DNA of 26,180 bases from Fimbriimonadaceae bacterium. GTDB lineage: Bacteria > Armatimonadota > Fimbriimonadia > Fimbriimonadales > Fimbriimonadaceae. How positions within the stretch are numbered: position 1 is the stretch's first letter; each line of letters begins with the position of its first letter. Made by a program: the position numbers and the translations under genes. The stretch lies in NCBI GenBank assembly GCA_019694835.1, contig JAIBBE010000006.1:1-26180 (forward strand), written 5' to 3'. Below are positions 1-7,573 of the stretch, in pieces. The notes under the pieces were generated by a model. The model was not told the DNA's origin. It searched no databases and saw only the letters and a list, made by a program, of their open reading frames with translations.

Positions 1-1233
1 ACCGAAGTCCGAGAAGTACAGTGATTCTCGAGTGGTATACGAGACGAAGGCCGACAGTCGCGCCCGTCCCAGGCGGATGCCGATGTCGCCTCGCGCGTCG
101 TAGACGAGGTCGTCGCGTACGGCAAAGACGACCTCACCTGAGTCGGCAACGACTTGGATTTCTCCATCGCTCCTATTGTGGGCACGCGTTCCACCGATCT
201 TCATGTCAAGGCGTCGCGTGAGTTCGATCCTGAGGTCGACGGAAAGCTGCCTGTTCTCGTAAGTGGGTAGGAAGCCGTCCCGAGCGAAGGCCGAAACAGA
301 CGAGGCGTTGTCATAGCGTTCCATGAGCTGGAACCGCCGGCCCAACCGCTGGATCAGGTTTGCTCTGAAGTAGGGCCGAGTCTTGGAGATTGAGCCGTCT
401 TCGAGCAAATGAGTACGTCGGAGGCCAGCGGTCATCTCACCTTTGAAGAAGCCTGTGGTCTTGATCCCCATGCCAGCGTTTTCCTCGGCAAAATTCCTGA
501 CTGTCGCCTGGGCAAAGCGGGTCTCCTTGTACCCCCCCTCGATGAGCAGGGCCGAAAGAGGGGTTACCGAATACAGGAGTTGAAGGCTCGTGACAAGGTT
601 ATCCGTAGTCAAGGACTTGCTGATGTCCGTGCCCCGGTAGCGCTGCCCATCATCAGCCACCGATCGCCCATAAAGGCCACGAATCACCAACGTAAGGCGT
701 CCAAGATCCCGCTCCACCTGCGCTGATACGTTCTTTGTCGTGCTAGCCACTCGGGTATTCACTTCATAGCTCGGTCGATCAAAGGCCCGGGTGTATCCAA
801 ACGCTGCTTGGGCTCGGGTTCCGGTGCCTTTCCAGTAAAGCGTGGCGGACCCCTGACCCGCCCACCGGCGAAGTTGCTCGGTCCGAAGGAAGTAGAGATA
901 TTGGGCGGAACTCTCCACCTCAAATTTCCATTGGTCGTGGAACGGGAGCGACAGGTCCAGGCCCGGCCCGGCAGACGCGATGAAATCCGTTGTCTTCTGC
1001 CGTTCATACTGAACGTTTGTATCGATGGCCAGGCTCCCGATCTTGAATGTCGGGGTAACCACCAGAGGACCTACGGTGAATTGGCCCAGGGGCGTACCGC
1101 TGTGTGTCGCCTCCGGTTGGGGGGAGGCGACAGGCTGGGGAGCCTGAGCGTAGGTGGTCGTCCCGACGAGGACAAGGGACAGGCCAAGGGCGACCGTTCT
1201 GCACATCTTTGGAGCGTAAACTAATTTATTCAT
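1..1233 (-). CDS. Probable outer-membrane beta-barrel protein, 3' part outside window
   Basis: An uninterrupted reading frame of 411 codons runs from the ATG at 1233-1231 to the window edge with no stop, so the C-terminus is missing. The N-terminus looks like a Sec signal peptide: basic start (MNKLVYAPKMCR), hydrophobic core (VALGLSLVLVG) and an AxA-type site near residue 31 (TYAQA). The mature part alternates polar and hydrophobic/aromatic residues in short runs (for example TLYWKGTGTRAQAAFGY and SAFVSYTTRESLYF), as expected of beta-strands in an outer-membrane barrel. Barrels of this general kind occur beside exopolysaccharide loci, but I cannot name the family. It is divergent from the polysaccharide operon starting at 1328. 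No clear Shine-Dalgarno sequence precedes the start; instead a strong inverted repeat lies 5 nt upstream. The reading frame is certain, the function is inferred from sequence character. Confidence 0.75.
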   Translation of the reverse strand, partial: MNKLVYAPKMCRTVALGLSLVLVGTTTYAQAPQPVASPQPEATHSGTPLGQFTVGPLVVTPTFKIGSLAIDTNVQYERQKTTDFIASAGPGLDLSLPFHDQWKFEVESSAQYLYFLRTEQLRRWAGQGSATLYWKGTGTRAQAAFGYTRAFDRPSYEVNTRVASTTKNVSAQVERDLGRLTLVIRGLYGRSVADDGQRYRGTDISKSLTTDNLVTSLQLLYSVTPLSALLIEGGYKETRFAQATVRNFAEENAGMGIKTTGFFKGEMTAGLRRTHLLEDGSISKTRPYFRANLIQRLGRRFQLMERYDNASSVSAFARDGFLPTYENRQLSVDLRIELTRRLDMKIGGTRAHNRSDGEIQVVADSGEVVFAVRDDLVYDARGDIGIRLGRARLSAFVSYTTRESLYFSDFG

Positions 1234-1327
1234 GACGGCGACCCGCTCAAGCGGGTCGAATACCCGCGGGTCCTTTCGAGGCGAGCATTCAGTCTTGCAC
1301 AGCGGCCAAGGAATTTGGTCTCCCAAT
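1234..1327. promoter_or_regulatory. Divergent intergenic region with ACCCGC palindromes
   Basis: This 94-nt gap separates the divergent barrel gene and the first glycosyltransferase, so it should hold both promoters. Two GC-rich inverted repeats stand side by side: CGACCCGCT-CA-AGCGGGTCG at 1239-1258 (9-bp arms) and the perfect palindrome ACCCGCGGGT at 1262-1271. Both are built from ACCCGC/GCGGGT half-sites, four in 31 bp. They could be an operator, or the first could fold as a hairpin in the leader of the barrel mRNA, since it ends 5 nt before that start codon. No convincing -35/-10 pair was seen. Confidence 0.4.
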
Positions 1328-2587
1328 ATGCAAGTATCCCAGAGATACAAGACTCTCTACTACTTCACCGAATCGTATCCCTACGGACCATCCGAGCAAT
1401 GGAAGCGAAATGAGCTCGAGGTATTCCGCGGGTATTTCGAGAGGATCGTCGTTGTGCCGCTGCGGTTTGGCAACAACCGGATCGCGAGGAACCTGGTTGA
1501 GGGCGTTGAGTATCGAGCGCCGTTGTTCGCGGATCAAAGAAGTCGATCCGTGCCTGAGAAGCTCCGGATACAGTTCTCGCCCGGCCACTCCAAGGACGTC
1601 CTGACTGAATTCGTGACCAGCCGTTCCTTTCTTTCACTGGCACGCATCAAGGATCTGAGGCGATTCATCTATCAAGTGGGGATGCTTCGGGAAAACGCTG
1701 CCTACAGAGAGATTCTTGCGACGCGGAGCGACCCGGCGGCCGTCTTCCATTTCTTCTGGGGCATCGGTTCGGTGGATGTGCTCCCATTTGTCGATGGCTT
1801 CGAGGCGCTCAGGGTCTGTCGGTTTCATGGCTGGGATCTCTACACCGAGCGGCGTCCAACCGGCTACATTCCTTTTCGAGACAAGCTGCTCGATGCGCTG
1901 GACCTTGCGTTGCCCTGCAGCGACCATGGGGCGAAGTACTTGAAAACCAGGTTCCCGTCTTCCTGCAAGAAGATCCGAACTGCGCGACTAGGCACCCTTT
2001 CGAAGGGGCGTTCGCCCTCCGTCAATGACGGAACCCTGAGATTGCTGAGTTGTTCAGCTGCGGCCCCGGTCAAGCGTCTCGATCGTTTGATCTCTGCGTT
2101 GGCCGGAGTCCGATTTCCAGTCTCGTGGACTCACGTCGGCGACGGTGAACTGATGGCGGCCTTGAAGGATCAGGCGGCGGGGTTGCCGGAGAATGTGTCT
2201 GTCCAGTTCGTGGGAAGCGTGGCTTCCGAGGGGGTGCTCGACTATTTCGTCGGCCATCCTTTCGATCTGTTCGTCAACGTGAGTGAGATGGAAGGCGTGC
2301 CGGTCTCGATCATGGAGGCCTTTTCGGCGGGAATCCCTGTCTATGCGACCGCGGTCGGCGGCACCCCCGAAATCGTCGATGGCGCCGTCGGCAAGGTGCT
2401 CGCACCAGACATCTCGCCCGAGGAACTCGCGAGAGAACTCACGGCATTCCACGAGCTTCCGGCGGCCAGGAGAGAAGAATTGCGAGAGGCCGCATTTTCA
2501 AGGTATGAAGAACGGTGTAATGCACACACCAACGCGCGATTCCTAGCGGAGCTGATAGCGAATAGCAGGAGCGCCAACAGAGGATGA
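1328..2587 (+). CDS. Glycosyltransferase, GT4-like (GT-B fold)
   Basis: A 419-residue protein that probably transfers one sugar of the polysaccharide repeat at the cytoplasmic face of the inner membrane. The C-terminal half carries the GT4 nucleotide-sugar binding signature: EGVPVSIMEAF with the E-x7-E pair at about residues 322 and 330, followed by SAGIPVYATAVGGTPEIV. The N-terminal half has FHGWDLY, typical of this GT group. The frame is open further upstream to a possible start at 1232, but those residues look non-coding and would run across the palindromes; the ATG at 1328 (MQVSQRYKTLYYFTESYPYG) gives a normal GT start. An AAGGA lies about 16 nt upstream, which is rather far. The stop overlaps the hisH-like start (ATGA), implying translational coupling to the amidination genes and suggesting this GT may handle that sugar. 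Donor and acceptor cannot be told from sequence. Confidence 0.88.
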   Translation: MQVSQRYKTLYYFTESYPYGPSEQWKRNELEVFRGYFERIVVVPLRFGNNRIARNLVEGVEYRAPLFADQRSRSVPEKLRIQFSPGHSKDVLTEFVTSRSFLSLARIKDLRRFIYQVGMLRENAAYREILATRSDPAAVFHFFWGIGSVDVLPFVDGFEALRVCRFHGWDLYTERRPTGYIPFRDKLLDALDLALPCSDHGAKYLKTRFPSSCKKIRTARLGTLSKGRSPSVNDGTLRLLSCSAAAPVKRLDRLISALAGVRFPVSWTHVGDGELMAALKDQAAGLPENVSVQFVGSVASEGVLDYFVGHPFDLFVNVSEMEGVPVSIMEAFSAGIPVYATAVGGTPEIVDGAVGKVLAPDISPEELARELTAFHELPAARREELREAAFSRYEERCNAHTNARFLAELIANSRSANRG

Positions 2588-3201
2588 TCGCTATTCTCGA
2601 TTATGGAATCGGTAACCTGCTTTCCGTCAAGAACATGCTTCGGAAGGCCGGGGTCACCGATGTCCTGATCGTAGCCTCGGCCGACGAGGTACGGCGCGCC
2701 GACAAGCTGGTCTTGCCCGGAGTCGGCCACTTCGGCAATGGCATGAAGAAGCTCCGCGCCTCGGGCATGTTCGATGCTCTCAACGAAAGAGTCACGGTCG
2801 ACAAGACCCCGGTAATCGGCATCTGCCTGGGCGCTCAGATGCTGACCAGGGGCAGCGAGGAAGGCAAGGAAGAAGGGCTTGGCTGGATCGATGCCCACTG
2901 CGAGCGATTCGACCCTCAGAAGATGAGCGAGCCGCTCGCGGTCCCGCACATGGGTTGGGCGGAGGTCGTCGCCTGCAAGGAATCGCGGTTGTTGAGAGAC
3001 CTGCCGGGACACCCGAGGTTCTACTTCACACACAGCTATCACATCGTCTGTAACGATCCGATGGATCGCCTGCTGGCCGCAACTTATGGGATCGACTTCA
3101 CGGCCGCGGTCGAACGCGGAAATATCGTCGGGACTCAATTCCACCCCGAGAAGAGCCACAAGTTCGGAATGAGACTGCTCGCAAACTTCGCCCAAGCCTG
3201 A
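2584..3201 (+). CDS. hisH: HisH-like glutamine amidotransferase (ammonia supply for sugar amidination)
   Basis: A class I glutaminase of 205 residues, the normal HisH length. The triad is intact: Cys81 in GICLGAQ, and His187 and Glu189 in QFHPEKS. The LPGVGHF segment (44-50) matches the conserved PGVG region of HisH. In histidine synthesis HisH hydrolyses glutamine and passes ammonia to HisF. Here no other his gene is present, and the next two genes encode a HisF paralogue and a WbpG/PseA-type sugar amidotransferase. This order (hisH2-hisF2-wbpG) is known from the Pseudomonas aeruginosa O5 antigen locus, where the trio makes an acetamidino sugar. The ATG lies in an ATGA overlap with the preceding GT, with AGGAG about 11 nt upstream. 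The family call is very firm; the role in amidination rests on context. Confidence 0.93.
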   Translation: MIAILDYGIGNLLSVKNMLRKAGVTDVLIVASADEVRRADKLVLPGVGHFGNGMKKLRASGMFDALNERVTVDKTPVIGICLGAQMLTRGSEEGKEEGLGWIDAHCERFDPQKMSEPLAVPHMGWAEVVACKESRLLRDLPGHPRFYFTHSYHIVCNDPMDRLLAATYGIDFTAAVERGNIVGTQFHPEKSHKFGMRLLANFAQA

Positions 3202-3202
3202 T

Positions 3203-3967
3203 ATGAGACGGATAAGGGTCATCCCGATACTGCTTCTCCACAACCGGGGGCTCGTGAAGTCGGTCCGGTTTCGCAACTACAAGTACGTCGGCGATCCCAT
3301 CAACGCCGTGCGAATCTTCAACGAAAAAGAAGTCGACGAGATCTGCATCCTCGACATCACCGCCACCAGGCAGCGCCGCGGTCCCGATCAGGAGCACATT
3401 TCGGAAATCGTGAGCGAGGCGTTCATGCCCCTGAGCTATGGCGGAGGGGTGACCTCGATCGAGGAGGTGGAAAGACTTTTCTTCAACGGTGTGGAAAAGG
3501 TCGTGCTGAACCACGGCGCCGTACACAACCAGGGCCTGATCGGCCAGATCGCCGACCGGTACGGCCGTCAAAGCGTGACCGCAAGCATCGACCACAAGGC
3601 GGGCTGGCTCGGCGGGAGCACGGCCTATTCACTCAATGGCGAGGAGAAGGTCGGAATCGATCCTGTGACGCTGGCCAGGCGATTCGCGGACGCGGGCGCG
3701 GGTGAAATCCTGCTCAACTCCATCGATCGCGACGGCACATATGCAGGGTTCGACCTGCGGACCGTTGAAAAGGTGGCACGGGCGGTCAGGCTGCCTGTAG
3801 TAGCCTGTGGCGGCGCCGGAAGTGTCGAAGACCTTCGACGCGCGATTGACGCCGGGGCCTCCGCGGTGGCCGCCGGAAGTCTCTTTGTATTCCAGCGCCC
3901 ACACAATGCGGTGCTGATCAGCTATCCGCCGAGGGAAGTACTGGAGAAGGAATTGATCGGGAAATGA
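3203..3967 (+). CDS. hisF: HisF-like barrel, ammonia-channel partner of the sugar amidotransferase
   Basis: A (beta/alpha)8 barrel of 254 residues, collinear with Thermotoga HisF for the first 130 positions. Phosphate-binding glycine motifs are kept (SYGGGV 78-83, CGGAG 202-206), as are Asp130 (SIDHK) and Asp177 (SIDRDGT). The residues forming the ammonia gate at the barrel base are also kept: Arg5, Glu46, Lys99 and Glu168 (Glu167 in Thermotoga). The general acid/base position Asp11, part of the usual CLDV motif, is a leucine here (IPILLLHNRG). That argues against imidazole glycerol phosphate synthesis and for a conduit passing ammonia from the HisH-like protein to the WbpG-like enzyme. It starts 1 nt after the hisH stop, and its own stop overlaps the next ATG (ATGA). 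Family certain; loss of cyclase function is inferred from alignment by eye. Confidence 0.92.
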   Translation: MRRIRVIPILLLHNRGLVKSVRFRNYKYVGDPINAVRIFNEKEVDEICILDITATRQRRGPDQEHISEIVSEAFMPLSYGGGVTSIEEVERLFFNGVEKVVLNHGAVHNQGLIGQIADRYGRQSVTASIDHKAGWLGGSTAYSLNGEEKVGIDPVTLARRFADAGAGEILLNSIDRDGTYAGFDLRTVEKVARAVRLPVVACGGAGSVEDLRRAIDAGASAVAAGSLFVFQRPHNAVLISYPPREVLEKELIGK

Positions 3968-5109
3968 TCACAGTTCCGAAGAGATTTGTTCCCGCGGAAT
4001 ATCGTCAGTGCTCCCTGACCGTCCTGGACAACATACAGGATCCGGCGATCACGTTCGACCGCGACGGTGTCTGCAATTACTGCCATCTCTACGCCAAGCG
4101 TGAAGCCAACGAGGTCTTCAAGGGAAAGGAAGGCCGGCGCAAGCTCGAGGCCCTCCTGAAACAGATGAAGAAGGATGGCAAGGGACGCAAGTACGACGCG
4201 ATCCTGGGCGTCAGCGGTGGCGTCGACAGCACCTATCTCGCGTATCTGGCCGCGCAATGGGACCTTCGGGTTCTTTGCGTGCACTTCGACAACGGCTGGA
4301 ACTCCGAACTGGCGGTCAGCAACATCGAGAATGTGGTCAGCCGCCTCGGTTTCGACCTCCACACCCACGTCTTCGACTGGGAAGAGTTCAAGGACCTGCA
4401 GCTTTCGCACTTCAAGGCTAACGTCGTCGACATCGAAGCGATCACCGACCTGGGCATCGTGGGCACACTTCGCATGCTGGCTCTCCAAAAGAACGTGAAG
4501 TACATGCTCAGCGGGCTCAACATCGTCACCGAAGGCATCATGGTGCGGAACTGGGTCTTCAAGGATTACTACAACATCATCGATATCCACAAGAAATTCG
4601 GAACGCTCAAGAAGATCGCCACCTTCCCTTACTACGACAACAATCTTCACCGGATGCGGGCACGCCTGCGTGGCATCGAGGACGTCACGCCCCTGGATTA
4701 CGTCCCCTACATCAAGCGTGAGGCGAAAGAGCTGATCAAGAACGAACTGGGCTGGCGCGACTACGGCGGCAAGCATTACGAGTCAGTCTTTACGCGTTTT
4801 TATCAGGGGTACATCCTGCCGGAGAAGTTCGGGATCGATAAGCGCAAGGTTCATCTGTCGACCCTCATCATGTCCGGTCAGATGACAAAGAAGGAGGCGC
4901 TCGAGGAACTTCAACGCCCGATCATGAGCGACGAACAGTTCAATGTGGACTACCCCTTCGTCATCAAGAAGCTGGGCTACACCGAGAAGAAGTTCGAGAA
5001 ATACATCGAGGCTCCCCGCGTCGAACACACCGAGTTTGAAACTGAGACGTCTGTTCTAAAGAGGAGTCGCGTCATCAGCGCTCTGAAATCGATCGGGAGG
5101 CGTAGATAG
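3964..5109 (+). CDS. wbpG: N-acetyl sugar amidotransferase (WbpG/PseA/LegX type)
   Basis: A 381-residue enzyme of the PP-loop ATP pyrophosphatase superfamily. It is expected to activate the N-acetyl carbonyl of a nucleotide sugar by adenylylation and add ammonia, giving an acetamidino group. The PP-loop SGGVDS sits at residues 84-89 (ILGVSGGVDSTYLA). An N-terminal cysteine cluster precedes it: Cys16, Cys37 and Cys40 (GVCNYC). Family members usually show two CxxC pairs; here the first pair reads CSLT, so one ligand appears missing. The upstream HisH/HisF-like pair would supply ammonia. Candidate products are an amidino-mannuronic acid derivative, as in P. aeruginosa O5, or acetamidino pseudaminic or legionaminic acid; the genes making such precursors are not in the window. 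Start is the ATG in the ATGA overlap with hisF. Confidence 0.92.
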   Translation: MITVPKRFVPAEYRQCSLTVLDNIQDPAITFDRDGVCNYCHLYAKREANEVFKGKEGRRKLEALLKQMKKDGKGRKYDAILGVSGGVDSTYLAYLAAQWDLRVLCVHFDNGWNSELAVSNIENVVSRLGFDLHTHVFDWEEFKDLQLSHFKANVVDIEAITDLGIVGTLRMLALQKNVKYMLSGLNIVTEGIMVRNWVFKDYYNIIDIHKKFGTLKKIATFPYYDNNLHRMRARLRGIEDVTPLDYVPYIKREAKELIKNELGWRDYGGKHYESVFTRFYQGYILPEKFGIDKRKVHLSTLIMSGQMTKKEALEELQRPIMSDEQFNVDYPFVIKKLGYTEKKFEKYIEAPRVEHTEFETETSVLKRSRVISALKSIGRRR

Positions 5110-5141
5110 TGTGGGGTCTTCCAAGAGGAGGCGCGACAGCG

Positions 5142-5186
5142 ATGATGACCCTTTTCCGTAGCCAACCCGACTCAGGGCTCGTTTGA
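5142..5186 (+). CDS. Possible 14-residue leader ORF coupled to the next glycosyltransferase
   Basis: A perfect Shine-Dalgarno core AGGAGG at 5127-5132 lies 9 nt before ATGATG at 5142. The frame reads MMTLFRSQPDSGLV and stops with TGA at 5184-5186. That stop shares its A with the ATG of the downstream GT (TGATG), the classic layout for translational coupling by re-initiation. The GT itself has only a weak ribosome site, so ribosomes ending this mini-ORF could be what starts it. No peptide family is recognised. It could be chance, or the remnant of an older N-terminus. Confidence 0.4.
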   Translation: MMTLFRSQPDSGLV

Positions 5187-6367
5187 TGCACGTCCTGCAC
5201 TTCCCCGCCTGGTATCCCAGCGATGAGGACCCGTCTGTGGGCGCCTTCGTACGATCCCACGTCGAAGCGGCCTCGAAGTTTGTGAAATGCAGCGTCATCC
5301 ACCTGACCGTGCGCAAGGGAGAAGCCACTTCGCCTCCGACGATCAGAGTCGAAAAGACGGTCGTTCACAGCCAGATGGTTGAGTACCGAGTGACGGTTGA
5401 TACACCCATACGACGATTCGGCCTCCACGATACGTTTGCCCGTCGCGCCTTCAGGGAGGTCATAAACCTTGTAATACGCGAACAAGGACCCTTTTCCCTG
5501 TATCACATCCATGTTCGTGACCATCTCACAAAAATGGTTCCGTTCATTCGATCGTTAAAGAACAAACCGTTTCTTCTCACCGAGCATTGGAGTTTCTATC
5601 ACCGGGGCATCCACGGACTCGGGCCTGCCATGGAAGAGCGCCAGCGGATGGAGATAAAGAAATGGTTGGGATTGCCAACTCTGTACCAGATCCTGCCCGT
5701 TTCCAGGGATCTCGCGGCGACTCTGATCTCGGGATTTGGTGCGACCGAGGAGTCCATAACTGTGATCCCCAATGTCGCCGACCCGACGTTTAGCAGAGAG
5801 AACTCAAAGACGCCGTCCGAGGGTGCAGACCTCCGGTTGGTGATGACAGCCCGGTGGGAGCCGCCCAAGAATCCCGGGCTGTTCTTCGATGCGCTCCGCA
5901 TCCTCGAGCCGGAGGAGCGAATGAGACTTCACATCGACTTGATAGGAGCGGGCAGCTTGGAGACGGAGATGCGAAGACGGGCGCGGGAGATCGAGACCGG
6001 CAGCATCACCTTCCATGGTCTTCAGAGCAAGCCATTCATCGGCGACAAGCTCAATCGCGCCCATTTCCTCGTTCATCCCACCAACGCGGAGAACTTGCCT
6101 GCGATCATTATTGAGAGCCTTTGCTGCGGCACGCCGGTCCTGAGTCACCGCGTCAATGGCATCCCAGAATTGCTCGATGAGACCAACGGAATCATGTGCC
6201 CTGCGAGAGACACGCAGGCCTTCGCGATGGCCCTCCGCGGCATCCTGAACGGAGCCCGTCCCTTCGATCGCGAGGCTATTGCACGAAATGCGCAGGAACG
6301 CTTCTCCCAAAGGGCGGTTGGCGAAAGGATCTTCGGCCTGTACCAGCGCGCGGCGGCCTCGAAGTAA
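5186..6367 (+). CDS. Glycosyltransferase, GT4-like
   Basis: A 393-residue GT-B type enzyme, probably cytoplasmic and acting on lipid-linked glycan. The N-terminus (MHVLHFPAWYPSDEDPSVGAF) is the common start of capsule and O-antigen GT4 enzymes. LLTEHWSFYHRG is the acceptor-side motif of the same group. The C-terminal signature is ENLPAIIIESLCCGTPV with the E-x7-E pair at about residues 302 and 310, followed by VNGIPELL and NGIMCP. A TTG lies just upstream in frame at 5183, but the ATG at 5186 is preferred; it overlaps the TGA of the mini-ORF at 5142. Base composition drops here relative to the genes before it: a 60-nt count at 5461-5520 gives 43% G+C. Specificity unknown. Confidence 0.9.
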   Translation: MHVLHFPAWYPSDEDPSVGAFVRSHVEAASKFVKCSVIHLTVRKGEATSPPTIRVEKTVVHSQMVEYRVTVDTPIRRFGLHDTFARRAFREVINLVIREQGPFSLYHIHVRDHLTKMVPFIRSLKNKPFLLTEHWSFYHRGIHGLGPAMEERQRMEIKKWLGLPTLYQILPVSRDLAATLISGFGATEESITVIPNVADPTFSRENSKTPSEGADLRLVMTARWEPPKNPGLFFDALRILEPEERMRLHIDLIGAGSLETEMRRRAREIETGSITFHGLQSKPFIGDKLNRAHFLVHPTNAENLPAIIIESLCCGTPVLSHRVNGIPELLDETNGIMCPARDTQAFAMALRGILNGARPFDREAIARNAQERFSQRAVGERIFGLYQRAAASK

Positions 6368-6378
6368 CCAATCGTCCC

Positions 6379-7536
6379 ATGCGGATCGCCATGCTGTTGG
6401 ATAGCTCCTTTGAGTCTGACGTCCGGGTCGAGAAGGAAGCCATCGATCTCATGCGCGCCGGCCACCAAGTCAAGGTGATATGCATGACTGGCGAAGGCCT
6501 GCCCTCGAAAGACGAGCGTCTAGGCATCCCAATCAAGCGCTGCTTTCCAGCCGAAATCAGGGCTCCATTTAGGTCGACGTTCCTGAGCGCTGTCCATGCT
6601 TCCGTTAACGCGGTGCTCATTGAGGAGTACGACGCACTGCACTGCCATGACTATCACATGCTCGCGTTGGGCGCGCGCGCCAAAGCCAAACGGCCACGGC
6701 CATTGATCTACGACGCGCACGAGTACCTGGCAGGGTGGCCTTTCTACAGAGACAGCCCTCGCCTTGCAAATCGAGTCAAGGGATGGCTGGTGTGGCACTA
6801 CGAAATGGTCGCCGAGCGAAGGAACGTCTCTTCCGCGGACCGGGTGGTGACAATCAGCCAAGGCCTGAGCGACGCCATGACACGCCGCTTCAGGCTCCCG
6901 ACCGCGCCGGTGGTAATCCGAAATATCCCACGCGCTTATCCAATCGGCCGCGACCCGGCCAAATTGCGGCTGCGCTTCAACATTCCGTCGAGTCGCCGAG
7001 TACTCCTGTATTCGGGAGCTCTCTATCACACCGATCGTCAGCTCCTCGCACTGTACAGAATCATCGCGGAGCTCGAGAGCGTGACGCTTCTTATCCTGGG
7101 GAACCGGTCGCGTCACGAGGAGGCGCGCGAGCTCGCACGCGCGATGGGATACGAGGGGATCAACGTCGTCTTTGGCGACTACATTCGCGATCCAGCAGAG
7201 CGTCAGGATCTAATGAGCGGGGCGGACGCGGCGTTGATGCACGTGCGAAGTTCACTCGAGGCTCATCGTTTTGGTTTCTCTAACAAGTTCCTGGAGTACA
7301 CCTTCGCGGGCCTCCCAATCGTCGCCGCACACCAGGAGGACTGCGTGGCAATCGGGAGAAAATACGGGCACGCTACCTTCTACGAGGAGGAGGACGACGC
7401 GGCGCTGAGGCGCGGCATCGTCGATGCTCTGGCAAGCAACAGCAGGCTTCGCCGGGACCTTTCCGCGGCCCGAGACGCCTTTAGTTGGGATGTCGAGGTC
7501 AAGCCATTGATAGAGTTTTATGACCGGTTGGCGTGA
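6379..7536 (+). CDS. Glycosyltransferase, GT4-like
   Basis: A 385-residue glycosyltransferase. The start MRIAMLLDSSFESDVRVEKE resembles GT4 enzymes that begin with a hydrophobic strand and a glycine/serine-rich nucleotide loop. LHCHDYHML and YDAHEYLAGWPF are typical N-domain motifs, and the donor-site region reads FSNKFLEYTFAGLPIVAA with a catalytic-type glutamate. The frame stays open upstream to 6196 inside the previous gene, but that part is a shadow of the earlier GT; the ATG at 6379 lies 11 nt after the previous stop. No strong Shine-Dalgarno sequence was seen, so expression may depend on read-through from upstream. Donor and acceptor unknown. Confidence 0.9.
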   Translation: MRIAMLLDSSFESDVRVEKEAIDLMRAGHQVKVICMTGEGLPSKDERLGIPIKRCFPAEIRAPFRSTFLSAVHASVNAVLIEEYDALHCHDYHMLALGARAKAKRPRPLIYDAHEYLAGWPFYRDSPRLANRVKGWLVWHYEMVAERRNVSSADRVVTISQGLSDAMTRRFRLPTAPVVIRNIPRAYPIGRDPAKLRLRFNIPSSRRVLLYSGALYHTDRQLLALYRIIAELESVTLLILGNRSRHEEARELARAMGYEGINVVFGDYIRDPAERQDLMSGADAALMHVRSSLEAHRFGFSNKFLEYTFAGLPIVAAHQEDCVAIGRKYGHATFYEEEDDAALRRGIVDALASNSRLRRDLSAARDAFSWDVEVKPLIEFYDRLA

Positions 7537-7573
7537 TTTCGTGCCCCGGCTCTTGGGAGGCAGAGGCTGGCTG

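Noticed and set aside
2341..3276. Long minus-strand open frame (311 codons) across the hisH-like gene
   Set aside because: It is a mirror frame of GC-rich coding sequence; its translation has no family motifs, while the plus strand encodes an intact glutaminase with triad.
2584..3967. hisH and hisF as part of a histidine operon
   Set aside because: No other his genes are nearby, HisF lacks Asp11, and the pair is coupled to a sugar amidotransferase and a GT.
3922..4776. Minus-strand open frame (284 codons) antisense to the amidotransferase
   Set aside because: The Val/Asp/Leu-rich translation is typical of the antisense of a highly expressed-type coding frame; the plus strand has a complete PP-loop enzyme.
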